Source: RFSX01 sp965248155 (GTDB lineage Bacteria; Bacteroidota; Bacteroidia; Chitinophagales; Saprospiraceae). From it: a stretch of DNA of 64,000 bases. The translations under genes and the position numbers were made by a program. Under the pieces are notes generated by a model that saw nothing but the letters and a program-made list of their open reading frames with translations, made no database searches and was not told the origin of the DNA. Where the stretch lies: the NCBI GenBank assembly GCA_965248155.1, contig CBDFIO010000001.1, forward strand, positions 1,302,001-1,366,000, read 5' to 3'. Positions 55,381 to 64,000 of the stretch are shown here, piece after piece (positions within the stretch are counted from its first letter, which is position 1; each line of letters begins with the position of its first letter).

Positions 55381-56288
55381 TTAATTAGTATGATTAATAA
55401 TAGTCCTCCAAACATAATTACTTTCGACATTTTATTCGAAAAATCAAATTCATGGCTTGATTTAAATTGCAATGTACGATAGATCAAATAAGCAATTGAA
55501 ACATGGAGAATTACAAAATAGAGAAAAAGAAAATTCATTCCTACCTCAAATATATCTGAATAATAATACAAGCTGAACAATGAAATCATTAAGATGATAA
55601 GAAAAAATGAGGCCAATAAATTAGCTCTTCCTAGACCATATTTAATTGGAAAATTTGTCATCCCAGAATCTTTGTCGCCGGCAATATCTTGTATATCCTT
55701 AACTATCTCTCTGAACATATTAACACAAAAAGCAAAAACAGCATAGAAGGAAATAATACTCAGTAATTCACCAGCTGAGTTTTCATCTATAGCTATGAAT
55801 TCTCTTAGTGCTTTATGTTCTGCTAAAAGAAAGATAAGAATGACTCCGGAAATAAATGATGATACCAAAATGTTACCAATGAGAATGGAAGATTTCAGAT
55901 GGGAAGAATATATAAATAGCAGAACACTCGCTACTACGTATATCCAAACCAATTGAATATTGTTCAATTTTAAAGCGATAAAAATGGCCAGAAAAAGCCC
56001 AACAAATAAGATGATGTAATAGCTCAGTAAAACTGAAGTCCTCGACTTTAATTTCTGAGCTTTATCATTAATAAGGTCTCCTTCAAAATCAAAATAATCA
56101 TTGCTCAGGTATCCTGCTGCTGTAATGCATATCGTGCAGATTGAAAACAAGTATATCAGCTCTGGCAGAAGCACCAGTTCAATATTATATTCAGAAAGGG
56201 GTTGAAATAATAGGAAATAGAAAATGATTTGTGTCAAGAAAACTAAGATAAGATTCAGTGGTCTCAAACTTAGAATCAATGATTTCAT
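55371..56288 (-). CDS. UbiA family prenyltransferase
   Basis: 305 residues, about eight membrane spans. Two Asp-rich prenyl-diphosphate sites: NDYFDFEGDLIND and DIQDIAGDKDSGM. UbiA enzymes join a prenyl chain to an aromatic or polar acceptor in the membrane. Bacteroidota relatives are often labelled geranylgeranylglycerol-phosphate geranylgeranyltransferase; whether this one makes an ether lipid, a quinone or another product is not decidable. Genes just downstream (maf) and upstream (iscX, ferredoxin) are all on the minus strand with short gaps. Confidence 0.88.
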   Translation of the reverse strand: MKSLILSLRPLNLILVFLTQIIFYFLLFQPLSEYNIELVLLPELIYLFSICTICITAAGYLSNDYFDFEGDLINDKAQKLKSRTSVLLSYYIILFVGLFLAIFIALKLNNIQLVWIYVVASVLLFIYSSHLKSSILIGNILVSSFISGVILIFLLAEHKALREFIAIDENSAGELLSIISFYAVFAFCVNMFREIVKDIQDIAGDKDSGMTNFPIKYGLGRANLLASFFLIILMISLFSLYYYSDIFEVGMNFLFLYFVILHVSIAYLIYRTLQFKSSHEFDFSNKMSKVIMFGGLLLIILIKWA

Positions 56289-56298
56289 TATCGCTTAT

Positions 56299-56547
56299 TT
56301 AATCTTGATTATCACGCCATTCATATACCCATTTTGATTGTATAAGCTCAAGATGGGCTTCAGTACAATCTTCACGCTTACCAACAAAGTTTGGTAATTC
56401 CAATACCCAATTTATCAAGTCGGTAAACCGAATGCGATAGATCTGACTTTCACCAAATTCATCACCAAATTTATCGTATAGTTTTATGGCTATATCCTCA
56501 TGGTCGGGCCATTCAACAGGCATGTTGTTAAAATCATCAAAACTCAT
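56299..56547 (-). CDS. iscX: Fe-S cluster assembly protein IscX
   Basis: 82 residues, slightly longer than E. coli IscX (66). Small acidic protein that binds the desulfurase and modulates Fe-S assembly. DFNNMPVEWPDHEDIAIKLY, the family's key RFTDLINWVLEL (with the tryptophan) and a C-terminal EAHLELIQSKWVYEWRD identify it. It follows ferredoxin by six bases, the fdx-iscX order of classical isc operons. Confidence 0.95.
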   Translation of the reverse strand: MSFDDFNNMPVEWPDHEDIAIKLYDKFGDEFGESQIYRIRFTDLINWVLELPNFVGKREDCTEAHLELIQSKWVYEWRDNQD

Positions 56548-56553
56548 AATCCT

Positions 56554-56895
56554 TTAGTGTTCGTGTCCAATAATATTTTTCTGATCAGGAATTACGACTT
56601 CGATTTCCGCACTCTCATCTAAGATGATACATTGGCAAGCGAGTCGAGATTCAATCCTCGGATTTATTGCTCGATCGATGAAATCTTCTTCCTTATCTGA
56701 TATTTCCTCAACATCATCTTCTCCTTTTCCCACATAAATATGACAGGTTGAACAAGCGCAAACACCGCCACAATTATGATTCAAATGAATATCATGATCT
56801 TCTGTAATTTCTAAAATCGAATATCCCGCTTCTGCATCTTCAACAATCTTAGCTTCTAAAGAATCATCTTCAAATCTAAAAGTAATCTTCGCCAT
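56554..56895 (-). CDS. fdx: [2Fe-2S] ferredoxin, Isc type
   Basis: 113 residues. The cluster ligands are C42, C48, C51 and C87 (NCGGVCACSTC, RLACQC), the same numbering as E. coli Fdx. It carries electrons to the Fe-S assembly machine. First gene of the ferredoxin-iscX-UbiA-maf run; ATG 56893-56895. A TATTTTTG box at 56983-56990 could be the promoter (leader near 90 bases). The remaining isc genes are elsewhere. Confidence 0.94.
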   Translation of the reverse strand: MAKITFRFEDDSLEAKIVEDAEAGYSILEITEDHDIHLNHNCGGVCACSTCHIYVGKGEDDVEEISDKEEDFIDRAINPRIESRLACQCIILDESAEIEVVIPDQKNIIGHEH

Positions 56896-57027
56896 TAAGT
56901 TTGATAAGTGTATTAAATCAAATCAACCATTCTACATCCAATAAGGTTCAAATAGCCGGTTTTTCTGTGGCTATATCCTTTTCAAAAATATTATAATATC
57001 TTACATTGGATATAAGAGATCATTCGA

Positions 57028-59646
57028 ATGGCCGAAGATAAGACAATAAAAGACATCAAGAATTATAAATTCAAGGAATTAAATGTCTATGCTTCCACTG
57101 AATGGCTAGCAAACAATAAGAAGAAATATCGCCAGGTATTTGATAGTCAAAATTGTACTTATATCTATGCCGAACTCGCATTCTATAACAAACTATTCGA
57201 TAACAAAGCTTGGAATATTAACATCGAATTGAAATGTTATGATTCATTAAAAAAGAAAAAAGTTTGTAGCCTGGAGTTTAATAAAAAGGTAAGCAAACAA
57301 GACAACATTGTATATATAAGAGAAGGTTGGGGAAATAAAAAAGAAGGATCGTTCTGGAAAAGAGGAACCTATTATTGGGAAGCCTGGATTGAAGGGGAAA
57401 AAGTCGCGAGCAAATATTTTTACGTAGAAGATTATGGGGAAGACTGGACCAATCTAAATAACGACAAACTTGAATTGAGTTCTATCAAACTATATGAAGG
57501 CTCATTTGAAGATGTTGATGAAAAGGACCGACAATATCTGAAAGTATTTTCAGCTGAACATACCAAATACATCTATAGTGAGATAAAATTCATTAATAAA
57601 GAAAATAGATTCAACTGGAACTTAGAATTGTTTCTAAAATTTTATAACCAAGCACGAGAACTTAAAGGCCAGGTCACCAAATTGGTGAAAATAAAAGCGA
57701 AAGATAAAGTTGTCAACGTTACAGCAGGTTGGGGATCCAATATTAAAGGGTCCTGGAGGATGGGTAGTTATACAGCAGAACTGGTGATGATGAATAAATT
57801 GATAGCGATTACTCCCTTTCAGGTAGATTTCGATGAGCTTGAAGGCATTTCGGCTATCCAGATCTATCGAGGTGATAAACCAGTCTTAATACAACCTGAA
57901 TATAAGATTGAACAAAGTTACGAAGAAGTACTTTCCAAGTTTAATAGTTTGATTGGTCTGCACAGTATAAAAAAACAAATTTCCGATCACTCTAATTATA
58001 TTAAATATCTACAATTAAGGAAAGAACGAGGGTTGAAGGAGGAAGATGAAATTGATATCCATTCTGTATTTACTGGAAATCCAGGGACTGGCAAAACAAC
58101 TGTAGCCAAGATGATGGGGGCCATCTATAAAAACATGGGACTTCTAACAAAGGGCCACGTTCACGAAGTTGACAGATCAGATTTTGTTGGAGAATACATC
58201 GGTCAGACAGCTCCAAAGGTAAAGACTGCGATTAGTAAAGCCAGAGGCGGAGTTCTTTTTATTGATGAAGCCTATGCTTTAGCAAGATCTAATGATGATT
58301 CGAAAGACTTTGGGAGGGAAGCAATTGAAATCCTGGTCAAAGAAATGTCGAACGGTCAGGGTGACCTGGCTATTATTGCTGCCGGTTATCCAAAAGAGAT
58401 GACTCACTTCATCAATTCAAATCCCGGTTTAAAATCGAGATTTAAACACTTCTTTGAATTTCCTGATTATTTGCCGCAAGAACTGAATAAAATAGCTGAT
58501 TTTGCCGCAAGGCAACAAGGTGTCTATTTTTCAAAATATTCCAAATTAAAACTTAACGAATTTATTATCGATGCATTTAGGAATCGCGATGTAAATTTCG
58601 GAAATGCCCGTTTTGTATTTGACCTTGTTGAGAAAGCTAAAATCAATCTCGGCTTGAGAGTGATGAATTCTAAATCACCAGAAAAACTAACCAAACGCGA
58701 ATTGAATCTTATTAAGGTTGAAGATGTAAATAACATAAACCTTAAAAAAGTACATATCATTCCTGAAATTCCTGTCGATAAAGAACTACTGAAAATCTCT
58801 CTTGAAGAATTGGATCAAATGATCGGCATGGAAAACATCAAGAAAGAGATTCACAATCTTGTAGATATTGTCAATTACCATAAGAGCACCGGCAAAGACG
58901 TATTAAACAACTTTTATCTCCATACAGTATTTATTGGGAATCCGGGTACCGGGAAAACTACAGTTGCCCGTATCCTGACAAAAATATATAAAGCCTTAGG
59001 TCTTCTTGAGAGAGGTCATATCATCGAAACGGACAGACAAGGACTTGTAGCAGGATATATAGGACAGACCGCAATAAAAACCAATGAACGCATTAACGAT
59101 GCATACGGAGGAGTTCTATTCATTGATGAAGCTTATGCATTAAGTAATTTCAATGGACTCCAGGGAGATTATGGTAATGAAGCGATTCAGACGATCCTTA
59201 AACGTATGGAAGATAATAGGGGTGAGTTCTTTGTTTTCGCCGCAGGATATCCGGACAATATGGAAGTCTTTTTAAAGGCTAATCCTGGGCTTAGATCAAG
59301 GTTCGATAAGGTATTAAAGTTTGACGATTATTCGCCGAGTGAACTTCTGGATATTGCCATCTCGATGATAGGACAAAATGGATACCGTATTCAGACGCCT
59401 GCTAAAGATCAGTTGCATGACCAATTGGTAGACCTCCACCTCGGAAGAAACAAATACTTCGGGAATGCAAGGGAGGTTAGAAAGGTTGTACTCGATGTAA
59501 TCAAAAATCAGAATTTACGAGTAGCACACCAGAATATTAAGGATCAGAGTAACGCTAATGAAATTCTTCCAGAAGATCTGAAGCACCTTTCTGCTCATAG
59601 TGACAGTGATCTATTTAGAAAAGAAAGTATCGGATTTAAGAAATAA
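57028..59646 (+). CDS. Tandem CbxX/CfqX-type AAA+ ATPase with duplicated N-terminal domain
   Basis: 872 residues. Two ~125-residue homologous N-domains (about 12-140 and 148-272), each having a VFDSQNCTYIYAEL / VFSAEHTKYIYSEI strand and a GWGNxKxGSxWxxGxY motif. Then two AAA+ modules of the CbxX/CfqX (SpoVK/EccA) type: GNPGTGKTT (Walker A) in each, VLFIDEAYAL (Walker B) in each, and PGLKSRF / PGLRSRF (sensor/Arg finger). Such proteins remodel complexes such as Rubisco activase or type VII secretion parts. The N-domain is not one I recognise. Sits alone between fdx (divergent) and the barrel gene (convergent). Substrate unknown; a cytoplasmic assembly factor is likely. Confidence 0.88.
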   Translation: MAEDKTIKDIKNYKFKELNVYASTEWLANNKKKYRQVFDSQNCTYIYAELAFYNKLFDNKAWNINIELKCYDSLKKKKVCSLEFNKKVSKQDNIVYIREGWGNKKEGSFWKRGTYYWEAWIEGEKVASKYFYVEDYGEDWTNLNNDKLELSSIKLYEGSFEDVDEKDRQYLKVFSAEHTKYIYSEIKFINKENRFNWNLELFLKFYNQARELKGQVTKLVKIKAKDKVVNVTAGWGSNIKGSWRMGSYTAELVMMNKLIAITPFQVDFDELEGISAIQIYRGDKPVLIQPEYKIEQSYEEVLSKFNSLIGLHSIKKQISDHSNYIKYLQLRKERGLKEEDEIDIHSVFTGNPGTGKTTVAKMMGAIYKNMGLLTKGHVHEVDRSDFVGEYIGQTAPKVKTAISKARGGVLFIDEAYALARSNDDSKDFGREAIEILVKEMSNGQGDLAIIAAGYPKEMTHFINSNPGLKSRFKHFFEFPDYLPQELNKIADFAARQQGVYFSKYSKLKLNEFIIDAFRNRDVNFGNARFVFDLVEKAKINLGLRVMNSKSPEKLTKRELNLIKVEDVNNINLKKVHIIPEIPVDKELLKISLEELDQMIGMENIKKEIHNLVDIVNYHKSTGKDVLNNFYLHTVFIGNPGTGKTTVARILTKIYKALGLLERGHIIETDRQGLVAGYIGQTAIKTNERINDAYGGVLFIDEAYALSNFNGLQGDYGNEAIQTILKRMEDNRGEFFVFAAGYPDNMEVFLKANPGLRSRFDKVLKFDDYSPSELLDIAISMIGQNGYRIQTPAKDQLHDQLVDLHLGRNKYFGNAREVRKVVLDVIKNQNLRVAHQNIKDQSNANEILPEDLKHLSAHSDSDLFRKESIGFKK

Positions 59647-59669
59647 ATCCTCCCTTCAATGCAGGTATA

Positions 59670-61295
59670 CTAAATATTAAATCTAATTCCTCCCCAAAAC
59701 TGCCGCCCAAGTATAGGGTGTCCAAACCAAATTGCTGCTGATTCCGGACTTAGTAGATTTGTGGCTTTAGCATACACACCGAAATGTTTATTGATAGCAT
59801 AATCGATGCTGACAGATAAATCCTGGTAAGCATCAAGTCTCGAATCAGGCTCTTGAATTATATCAGAATATTTTCTGCTTCCGATATGTTTGATATCCAG
59901 AGAAGCAACAAATTTTTTATTTGAAGAAAGCGCAGTTATACCAAATTCAAACTCCCAGTTTGGAATATACCTTGGAATAAAATCATCTTCCAGAAAGTTT
60001 CTTCTCAATCCTTGTAAACGTGCCGATACATAATCACTCAAATCATAACTAAGGCCTAACTTCAAGTTGAGCTCCGACCGATCTACATAATCTGCTGTAA
60101 ATCTTTTACTAGGCTCAATGTATTTGATGTTATATGTACTATCATAATTAACATATGCGATTGAAAGATCCGCGGTTAGCCGGTCAAAATCACGGTTCAA
60201 TCCCAAACTATAATTATGCTCTTGTGACGGCAATAATATTATTTCATTAGAAAGATAATATGGATTTACATTTGACAGGGAATGCAAACTGTTCATCTGA
60301 AACTTCGTATCAATTGTTAGAGACATATTTACCTCATTAAAAACATGAGCGACATCTACACTTAGTATAGGATTGATATTTGAATTATCAGAGTTCTTTA
60401 CATATTGAGCTCCAAGTTTGGCATTAAATTTTGGATTCTTGATACGAATTGTAGGCCTTATCTGAATGAGATTATTAGTTAGCTCCGAGGCAGTTTTGTT
60501 TAGTTTGTAACTCTCATAGACGAAAGGAATTTCTATAGCGACCTTTTCGTTTAACTTTTTCAGTATGCTGATTCCGGCACTCATAAGATTTTCACTTACA
60601 TCGTCTTCCTTTTGTTTTAAGTTGTCATATGAGAAAAAACTTCTCATCACAAAACCGATCTTTTCAAAAGAGGTGTGCGTAAAATCTAATTTTGCTCCAA
60701 GTCCATTTAAGCTTTGGCTTGAAAATAGACTATCGGAAATCATTGATCCCTCAGTATGATGTTTTTGAAATGATCCGTTAGCACTTAATTTTACTTTTGT
60801 AAATGGACTTAAATAATATCCTCCATATAAGTGCGCATCAGTATTTCTAAATTTCTGAAAATCAAAATCTGGATCTTCTGCTGAAAAATGATCTACTTTG
60901 AATCCCGCTTCAATCCAGTCTTCAATATAGTAATGATAAGCAGCTCCGGCATTCAGTGTTTTCAAATTACCATATCCACCATAAATGTTGCCATCTTTTA
61001 TATCCTGGGATTCTTTTGCTTTCATATTGAACCCTAATGCTCTGATTACCGGATCTGGACGATCGAAATCTATCGACTTTGGTATCTTATTTGAATAAGA
61101 AAAAGCCACTGGTGAAAAACTTAAATTCCGCTTTTCAACGCCAATACTTTTTCTTTGCGCCTGTAGAATTATAGCTTCATAGTTCTTCAAAACCTCTACT
61201 TTATCCGAAGGAAGATTGATTGTATCGTTTTCCTGGGCTATAAGTGTGATGCTTAGACATGTAAAGCAAATAACTGAGAAAATTTTTGTCATCAT
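59670..61295 (-). CDS. Outer-membrane beta-barrel (TonB-receptor-like) paired with a TPR protein
   Basis: 541 residues. Signal peptide (CFTCLSITLIAQ). A short N-terminal region lacks a recognisable plug; then about 20 alternating strands such as LNAGAAYHYYIEDWIEAGFK and VKLSANGSFQKHH, ending ...FWGGIRFNI with a terminal aromatic strand. It looks like an outer-membrane barrel distantly related to TonB-dependent receptors. The ATG overlaps the TPR stop by four bases, so expression is coupled to the TPR protein. Substrate unknown; the pairing suggests a joint envelope role. Confidence 0.75.
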   Translation of the reverse strand: MMTKIFSVICFTCLSITLIAQENDTINLPSDKVEVLKNYEAIILQAQRKSIGVEKRNLSFSPVAFSYSNKIPKSIDFDRPDPVIRALGFNMKAKESQDIKDGNIYGGYGNLKTLNAGAAYHYYIEDWIEAGFKVDHFSAEDPDFDFQKFRNTDAHLYGGYYLSPFTKVKLSANGSFQKHHTEGSMISDSLFSSQSLNGLGAKLDFTHTSFEKIGFVMRSFFSYDNLKQKEDDVSENLMSAGISILKKLNEKVAIEIPFVYESYKLNKTASELTNNLIQIRPTIRIKNPKFNAKLGAQYVKNSDNSNINPILSVDVAHVFNEVNMSLTIDTKFQMNSLHSLSNVNPYYLSNEIILLPSQEHNYSLGLNRDFDRLTADLSIAYVNYDSTYNIKYIEPSKRFTADYVDRSELNLKLGLSYDLSDYVSARLQGLRRNFLEDDFIPRYIPNWEFEFGITALSSNKKFVASLDIKHIGSRKYSDIIQEPDSRLDAYQDLSVSIDYAINKHFGVYAKATNLLSPESAAIWFGHPILGRQFWGGIRFNI

Positions 61296-64000
61296 CTTTT
61301 ATTGTCTTGTTGTATTAAATCTAAACTTTCAGGCTCTTTTACTCTGCTCTCCAATTTTATCATTATTACCAATGTTTCAAGTTTATCGGTAGCTTCTTCA
61401 ATTATCTTTTGATTCTCTTTGAAGTTTTCTATGACGGATTCATATGCAGCAGAAGCATTTAAATAGTCCTTCTTCACAGTATAAATATCTCCGATCAAAA
61501 TCAGGCTCTTAGCGACCCAGAAAGGGTAGTTGGCTGCTTTTTTTGTTGTCTCAAATGCTTGCAATTCAGCTTGCTCCAGCTTTTCCATTTTATATAATAA
61601 GAGGGCCACCCGGTAACTGGATTCAGAAGCCTGATTATTATCTGATAATTGGATTACTTTTTTATAAGAAACAATTGCATTATCGGGTTCTCCTTTTCTC
61701 TCATAGGCGACAGCAGTATAAAAGTGAGCAGCAGATTTTTTGCTATCATCAGCATCTGGAGAATCAATAATAATAGCCCCATATCGAATCATGGCATTAT
61801 CATCATTTACTTTAAATGCACTATATAAAGCTGATTCATAAATATTAATTCCAGGGTCTTCAGAAGTAGCAATCAGCGATTCAAAAAGTCGATGTGATTT
61901 CTCAAAATCTTTCTGATGGTTAAACGTAATTAAGGCTGCCTTTTTAAGAGAAGTCTTAGCGTATTTTGTGGAATTATCTTCTATTAAATCTTCATAATAT
62001 CTCAAGGCATTGTCATAGTCTTTTAATAAGACATAAGACTCCGCTATATAATAGCTGGCTTCATCCCTGAATAAGCCTTCTTTGAAGTTATTGAGATATT
62101 TCCTTAATCCCTGTATAGCTTCGGAAAATCTACTTTCCTGGTACGCTTCTAAAGACAAATTATAACTTATTGAATCACGAGTGTAATCTTCAACCTTAAA
62201 GCCAACCTCGTTCTCCGAATAGTCGAAATAGCTGTCCGGATCATTCTTATCATTCAAATAGATTTCCTCGATAGCCATTAAGGCTTGCCTTTTGTGATCG
62301 GCATCTGTGCTTAAATCCATTCCTTGCTTATAATAATCCAGGGCAGAATTGATATCTCCTTGATTATAGCTGATTAAGCCTTGTCTTAAATAACTCAAGG
62401 CCGCATATTCGGAATCCGATCCAAATTCCTGAACAAGAGCTTTGAATATTTTGAAGGCTTCATTATTCTTTTTCAAACTCAATAAAGATTCTCCAATTTC
62501 AAATAATGCATCATCTCTATATTCCGACTCCGGATATTTATTAATAAGCTTTTCTAAACTTGTCAGCTTATCCAAATGTTCACCAATCACACCATATATA
62601 AGTGATTTTTGATAAAGGATATAATCAGATGCTTCAGCTTGATTATCTATTGCTAAATCATAATATTCGATGGCTTTATTATAATTATTATCCAGTAATT
62701 CGAGATCGGCCAGTCTGACGATGGCATCATCAAATAATGATTTCTCATCTTTATCTGCTCTGAACGAAGCCATAGCTTTCTCAAGCATACTCTTGGCTTG
62801 TGTAAAATTCTTATCCTGAATAATCTGATATGACCGCAGGTAATACGCCCTAAATCTGAAATTCTGATTACTGGTCTCCATATACGATTGAAGATATTTC
62901 CCACTATTGATTTGATCTTCCTGATGATCATAAGCCAAACCTAGCCAAAACTTCGATTTATCAGTTAGACTATTTTCACCCGGAGTCGTTTCACTTATTT
63001 TTAAATATTCAATAGCTGTACTTAATGAGTTTTCATCGAGGTTTTGAAGCCCATAATCATAACTCAATGATTTGTAAGTCGAACTTATTTTCTGTGTCTT
63101 GCTATCCAATCCTTCTATCGTATTTAGGGCCATCAGGTAATCTGTCGATCTTACCAGTAAGTCAGCAAGCAGATTTTGCGATTCTTCATAATATGGGCTA
63201 GTACTTGTCATTTTTGACAAGCCATTTATTGCAATTCTTTCTTCTCCTAGGTCAGCTGATATTTTGTAATACAAATACTGTGATTCCTCTCTGATATCTT
63301 CGAAGTAATTATATTTCGAAGCTTGCTTAAAGGCTGATTGAGCATTCTTTTTTTCTACACTTTTCAGATAGATGCTTCCCAGTAAATAATTGGATACTTG
63401 TCCAATTGCTGTTGCTTGATGGCTCAACTCAAGAAATAATGGTTTTGCGCTTTCGTAATCCCCGAGATTATAGTGCGCATTTGCAATTTGATAGAATTCA
63501 TTTTCCGTTAGTTTAGGGGTTTCCCTTGCATAAGCATCAAGATGCTTCAGTGCACTTTGATAATTTTCTTTCGCCAGATAGGACAGTCCTAAAATCTTTC
63601 TGACATGTGAAAGATCGGTTGAGCTACCATCTTTTAATTTACGCTCACCATAGACAATAGCATGAGCGTAATTTCCATCTTTAAAATAAATCTGTGCCAG
63701 ATAGTAAGGAATTAGATCGCGGTAACGATTGTGGTTTTGAACAGATTCGAACTGAGCAATCGCTTTTTCTTTCTCATTTAAAAAATAAAAACATATTCCG
63801 GAATAGTAATTTGCGTCATCCGTATATTTCCCTTTATATTTTTTTGATTTTAAAAAGTAACCCAGAGATTCCTGAAAATTCTTTTCTAACAGATAGGTAT
63901 ATGCTAGTTTAAAGTTGGCCTCTTCGTATTGATCTTTCGTAAGGATCTTCTGGTTTAGCTTTAAATAATACTTACGCGCAGTTTTATATTCATTTTTTGC
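61292..64000 (-). CDS. Giant tetratricopeptide-repeat protein (5' end outside window)
   Basis: At least 902 residues; the frame is open to the window edge, so the start lies beyond. Helical TPR repeats fill it: each about 34 residues with W/Y-A-like positions such as YYLAQIYFKDGNYAHAIVYG, DEASYYIAESYVLLKDYDNA and AHFYTAVAYERKGEPDNAIV. Some regions match YbgF-like spacing. Probably periplasmic or outer-membrane associated, scaffolding an envelope complex, because the next gene is an outer-membrane barrel overlapping it by four bases. An alternative internal TTG start at 63425-63427 is not convincing, since the repeats run through it. Confidence 0.85.
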   Translation of the reverse strand, partial: AKNEYKTARKYYLKLNQKILTKDQYEEANFKLAYTYLLEKNFQESLGYFLKSKKYKGKYTDDANYYSGICFYFLNEKEKAIAQFESVQNHNRYRDLIPYYLAQIYFKDGNYAHAIVYGERKLKDGSSTDLSHVRKILGLSYLAKENYQSALKHLDAYARETPKLTENEFYQIANAHYNLGDYESAKPLFLELSHQATAIGQVSNYLLGSIYLKSVEKKNAQSAFKQASKYNYFEDIREESQYLYYKISADLGEERIAINGLSKMTSTSPYYEESQNLLADLLVRSTDYLMALNTIEGLDSKTQKISSTYKSLSYDYGLQNLDENSLSTAIEYLKISETTPGENSLTDKSKFWLGLAYDHQEDQINSGKYLQSYMETSNQNFRFRAYYLRSYQIIQDKNFTQAKSMLEKAMASFRADKDEKSLFDDAIVRLADLELLDNNYNKAIEYYDLAIDNQAEASDYILYQKSLIYGVIGEHLDKLTSLEKLINKYPESEYRDDALFEIGESLLSLKKNNEAFKIFKALVQEFGSDSEYAALSYLRQGLISYNQGDINSALDYYKQGMDLSTDADHKRQALMAIEEIYLNDKNDPDSYFDYSENEVGFKVEDYTRDSISYNLSLEAYQESRFSEAIQGLRKYLNNFKEGLFRDEASYYIAESYVLLKDYDNALRYYEDLIEDNSTKYAKTSLKKAALITFNHQKDFEKSHRLFESLIATSEDPGINIYESALYSAFKVNDDNAMIRYGAIIIDSPDADDSKKSAAHFYTAVAYERKGEPDNAIVSYKKVIQLSDNNQASESSYRVALLLYKMEKLEQAELQAFETTKKAANYPFWVAKSLILIGDIYTVKKDYLNASAAYESVIENFKENQKIIEEATDKLETLVIMIKLESRVKEPESLDLIQQDNKR

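Noticed and set aside
63425..63427. TTG as the start of the TPR gene
   Set aside because: The TPR repeats continue upstream in the same frame to the window edge, so the gene begins outside the window.

Overview
The window is AT-rich, densely coding DNA from a member of the Bacteroidota, most likely a marine or sludge-type Saprospiria (Lewinella/Saprospiraceae-like). The evidence is type IX secretion (T9SS) sorting domains of both type A and type B, a PorP/SprF protein, a large Bacteroidota-type signal peptidase I, DUF4249 and DUF5689 lipoproteins, S46 and M1 peptidases, TAnnTTTG promoter elements and few Shine-Dalgarno sequences. I could not name a genus. No intergenic stretch exceeds about 300 bases, and I saw no tRNA, rRNA, CRISPR array or origin.

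Layout. 1-5.4 kb: mltG (cut by the window edge) and panB, a DUF4249-like lipoprotein, dnaK behind a sigma-54-like promoter, and a DCC-family thiol protein. 5.4-9.4 kb: two secreted peptidases (S46 DPP7-type and M1). 9.6-15.5 kb: a 1941-residue T9SS cargo built from 13 copies of a ~105-residue repeat and two copies of a ~200-residue domain; its sorting domain is frameshifted. 15.5-21.4 kb: an operon of Na+/solute symporter, GH100-like glycosidase and uridine-kinase-fold kinase, preceded by a WbqC protein and a bacterial dynamin. 21.4-26.3 kb: a glycosyltransferase broken by an amber codon, GNAT, miaE, a 42-residue membrane microprotein, a Pif1-type helicase and a secreted EEP nuclease/phosphatase. 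26.3-36 kb: TonB receptor with DUF5689 lipoprotein, trmN6, a T9SS subtilisin, a beta-propeller-like protein and lepB. 36-44.7 kb: a 2246-residue metalloprotease with about 15 Ig-like repeats, its PorP/SprF partner and a second beta-barrel.

44.8-47.4 kb: a membrane-anchored NUC1-type nuclease whose last codons have been displaced by a complete IS1595-like element with inverted repeats and target duplication, then a thioredoxin-fold protein. 47.4-52.5 kb: a tightly overlapping run glmM, class-V PLP enzyme, cysteine desulfurase, ribD. 52.5-56.9 kb: PAP2 phosphatase, folD, a doubly frameshifted prmA, maf, UbiA prenyltransferase, iscX and ferredoxin. 57-64 kb: a tandem CbxX/CfqX-type AAA+ protein with a duplicated novel N-terminal domain, then an outer-membrane barrel coupled to a giant TPR protein that runs off the window.

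The genes together describe a surface-active degrader: secreted peptidases and nucleases, T9SS cargo, TonB uptake and Na+-driven sugar uptake, mixed with housekeeping metabolism. The most informative direct observations are the IS insertion that re-wrote a nuclease C-terminus, the broken genes (prmA, GT2 and the giant cargo's sorting domain), the symporter-glycosidase-kinase operon and the duplicated-domain AAA+ protein.
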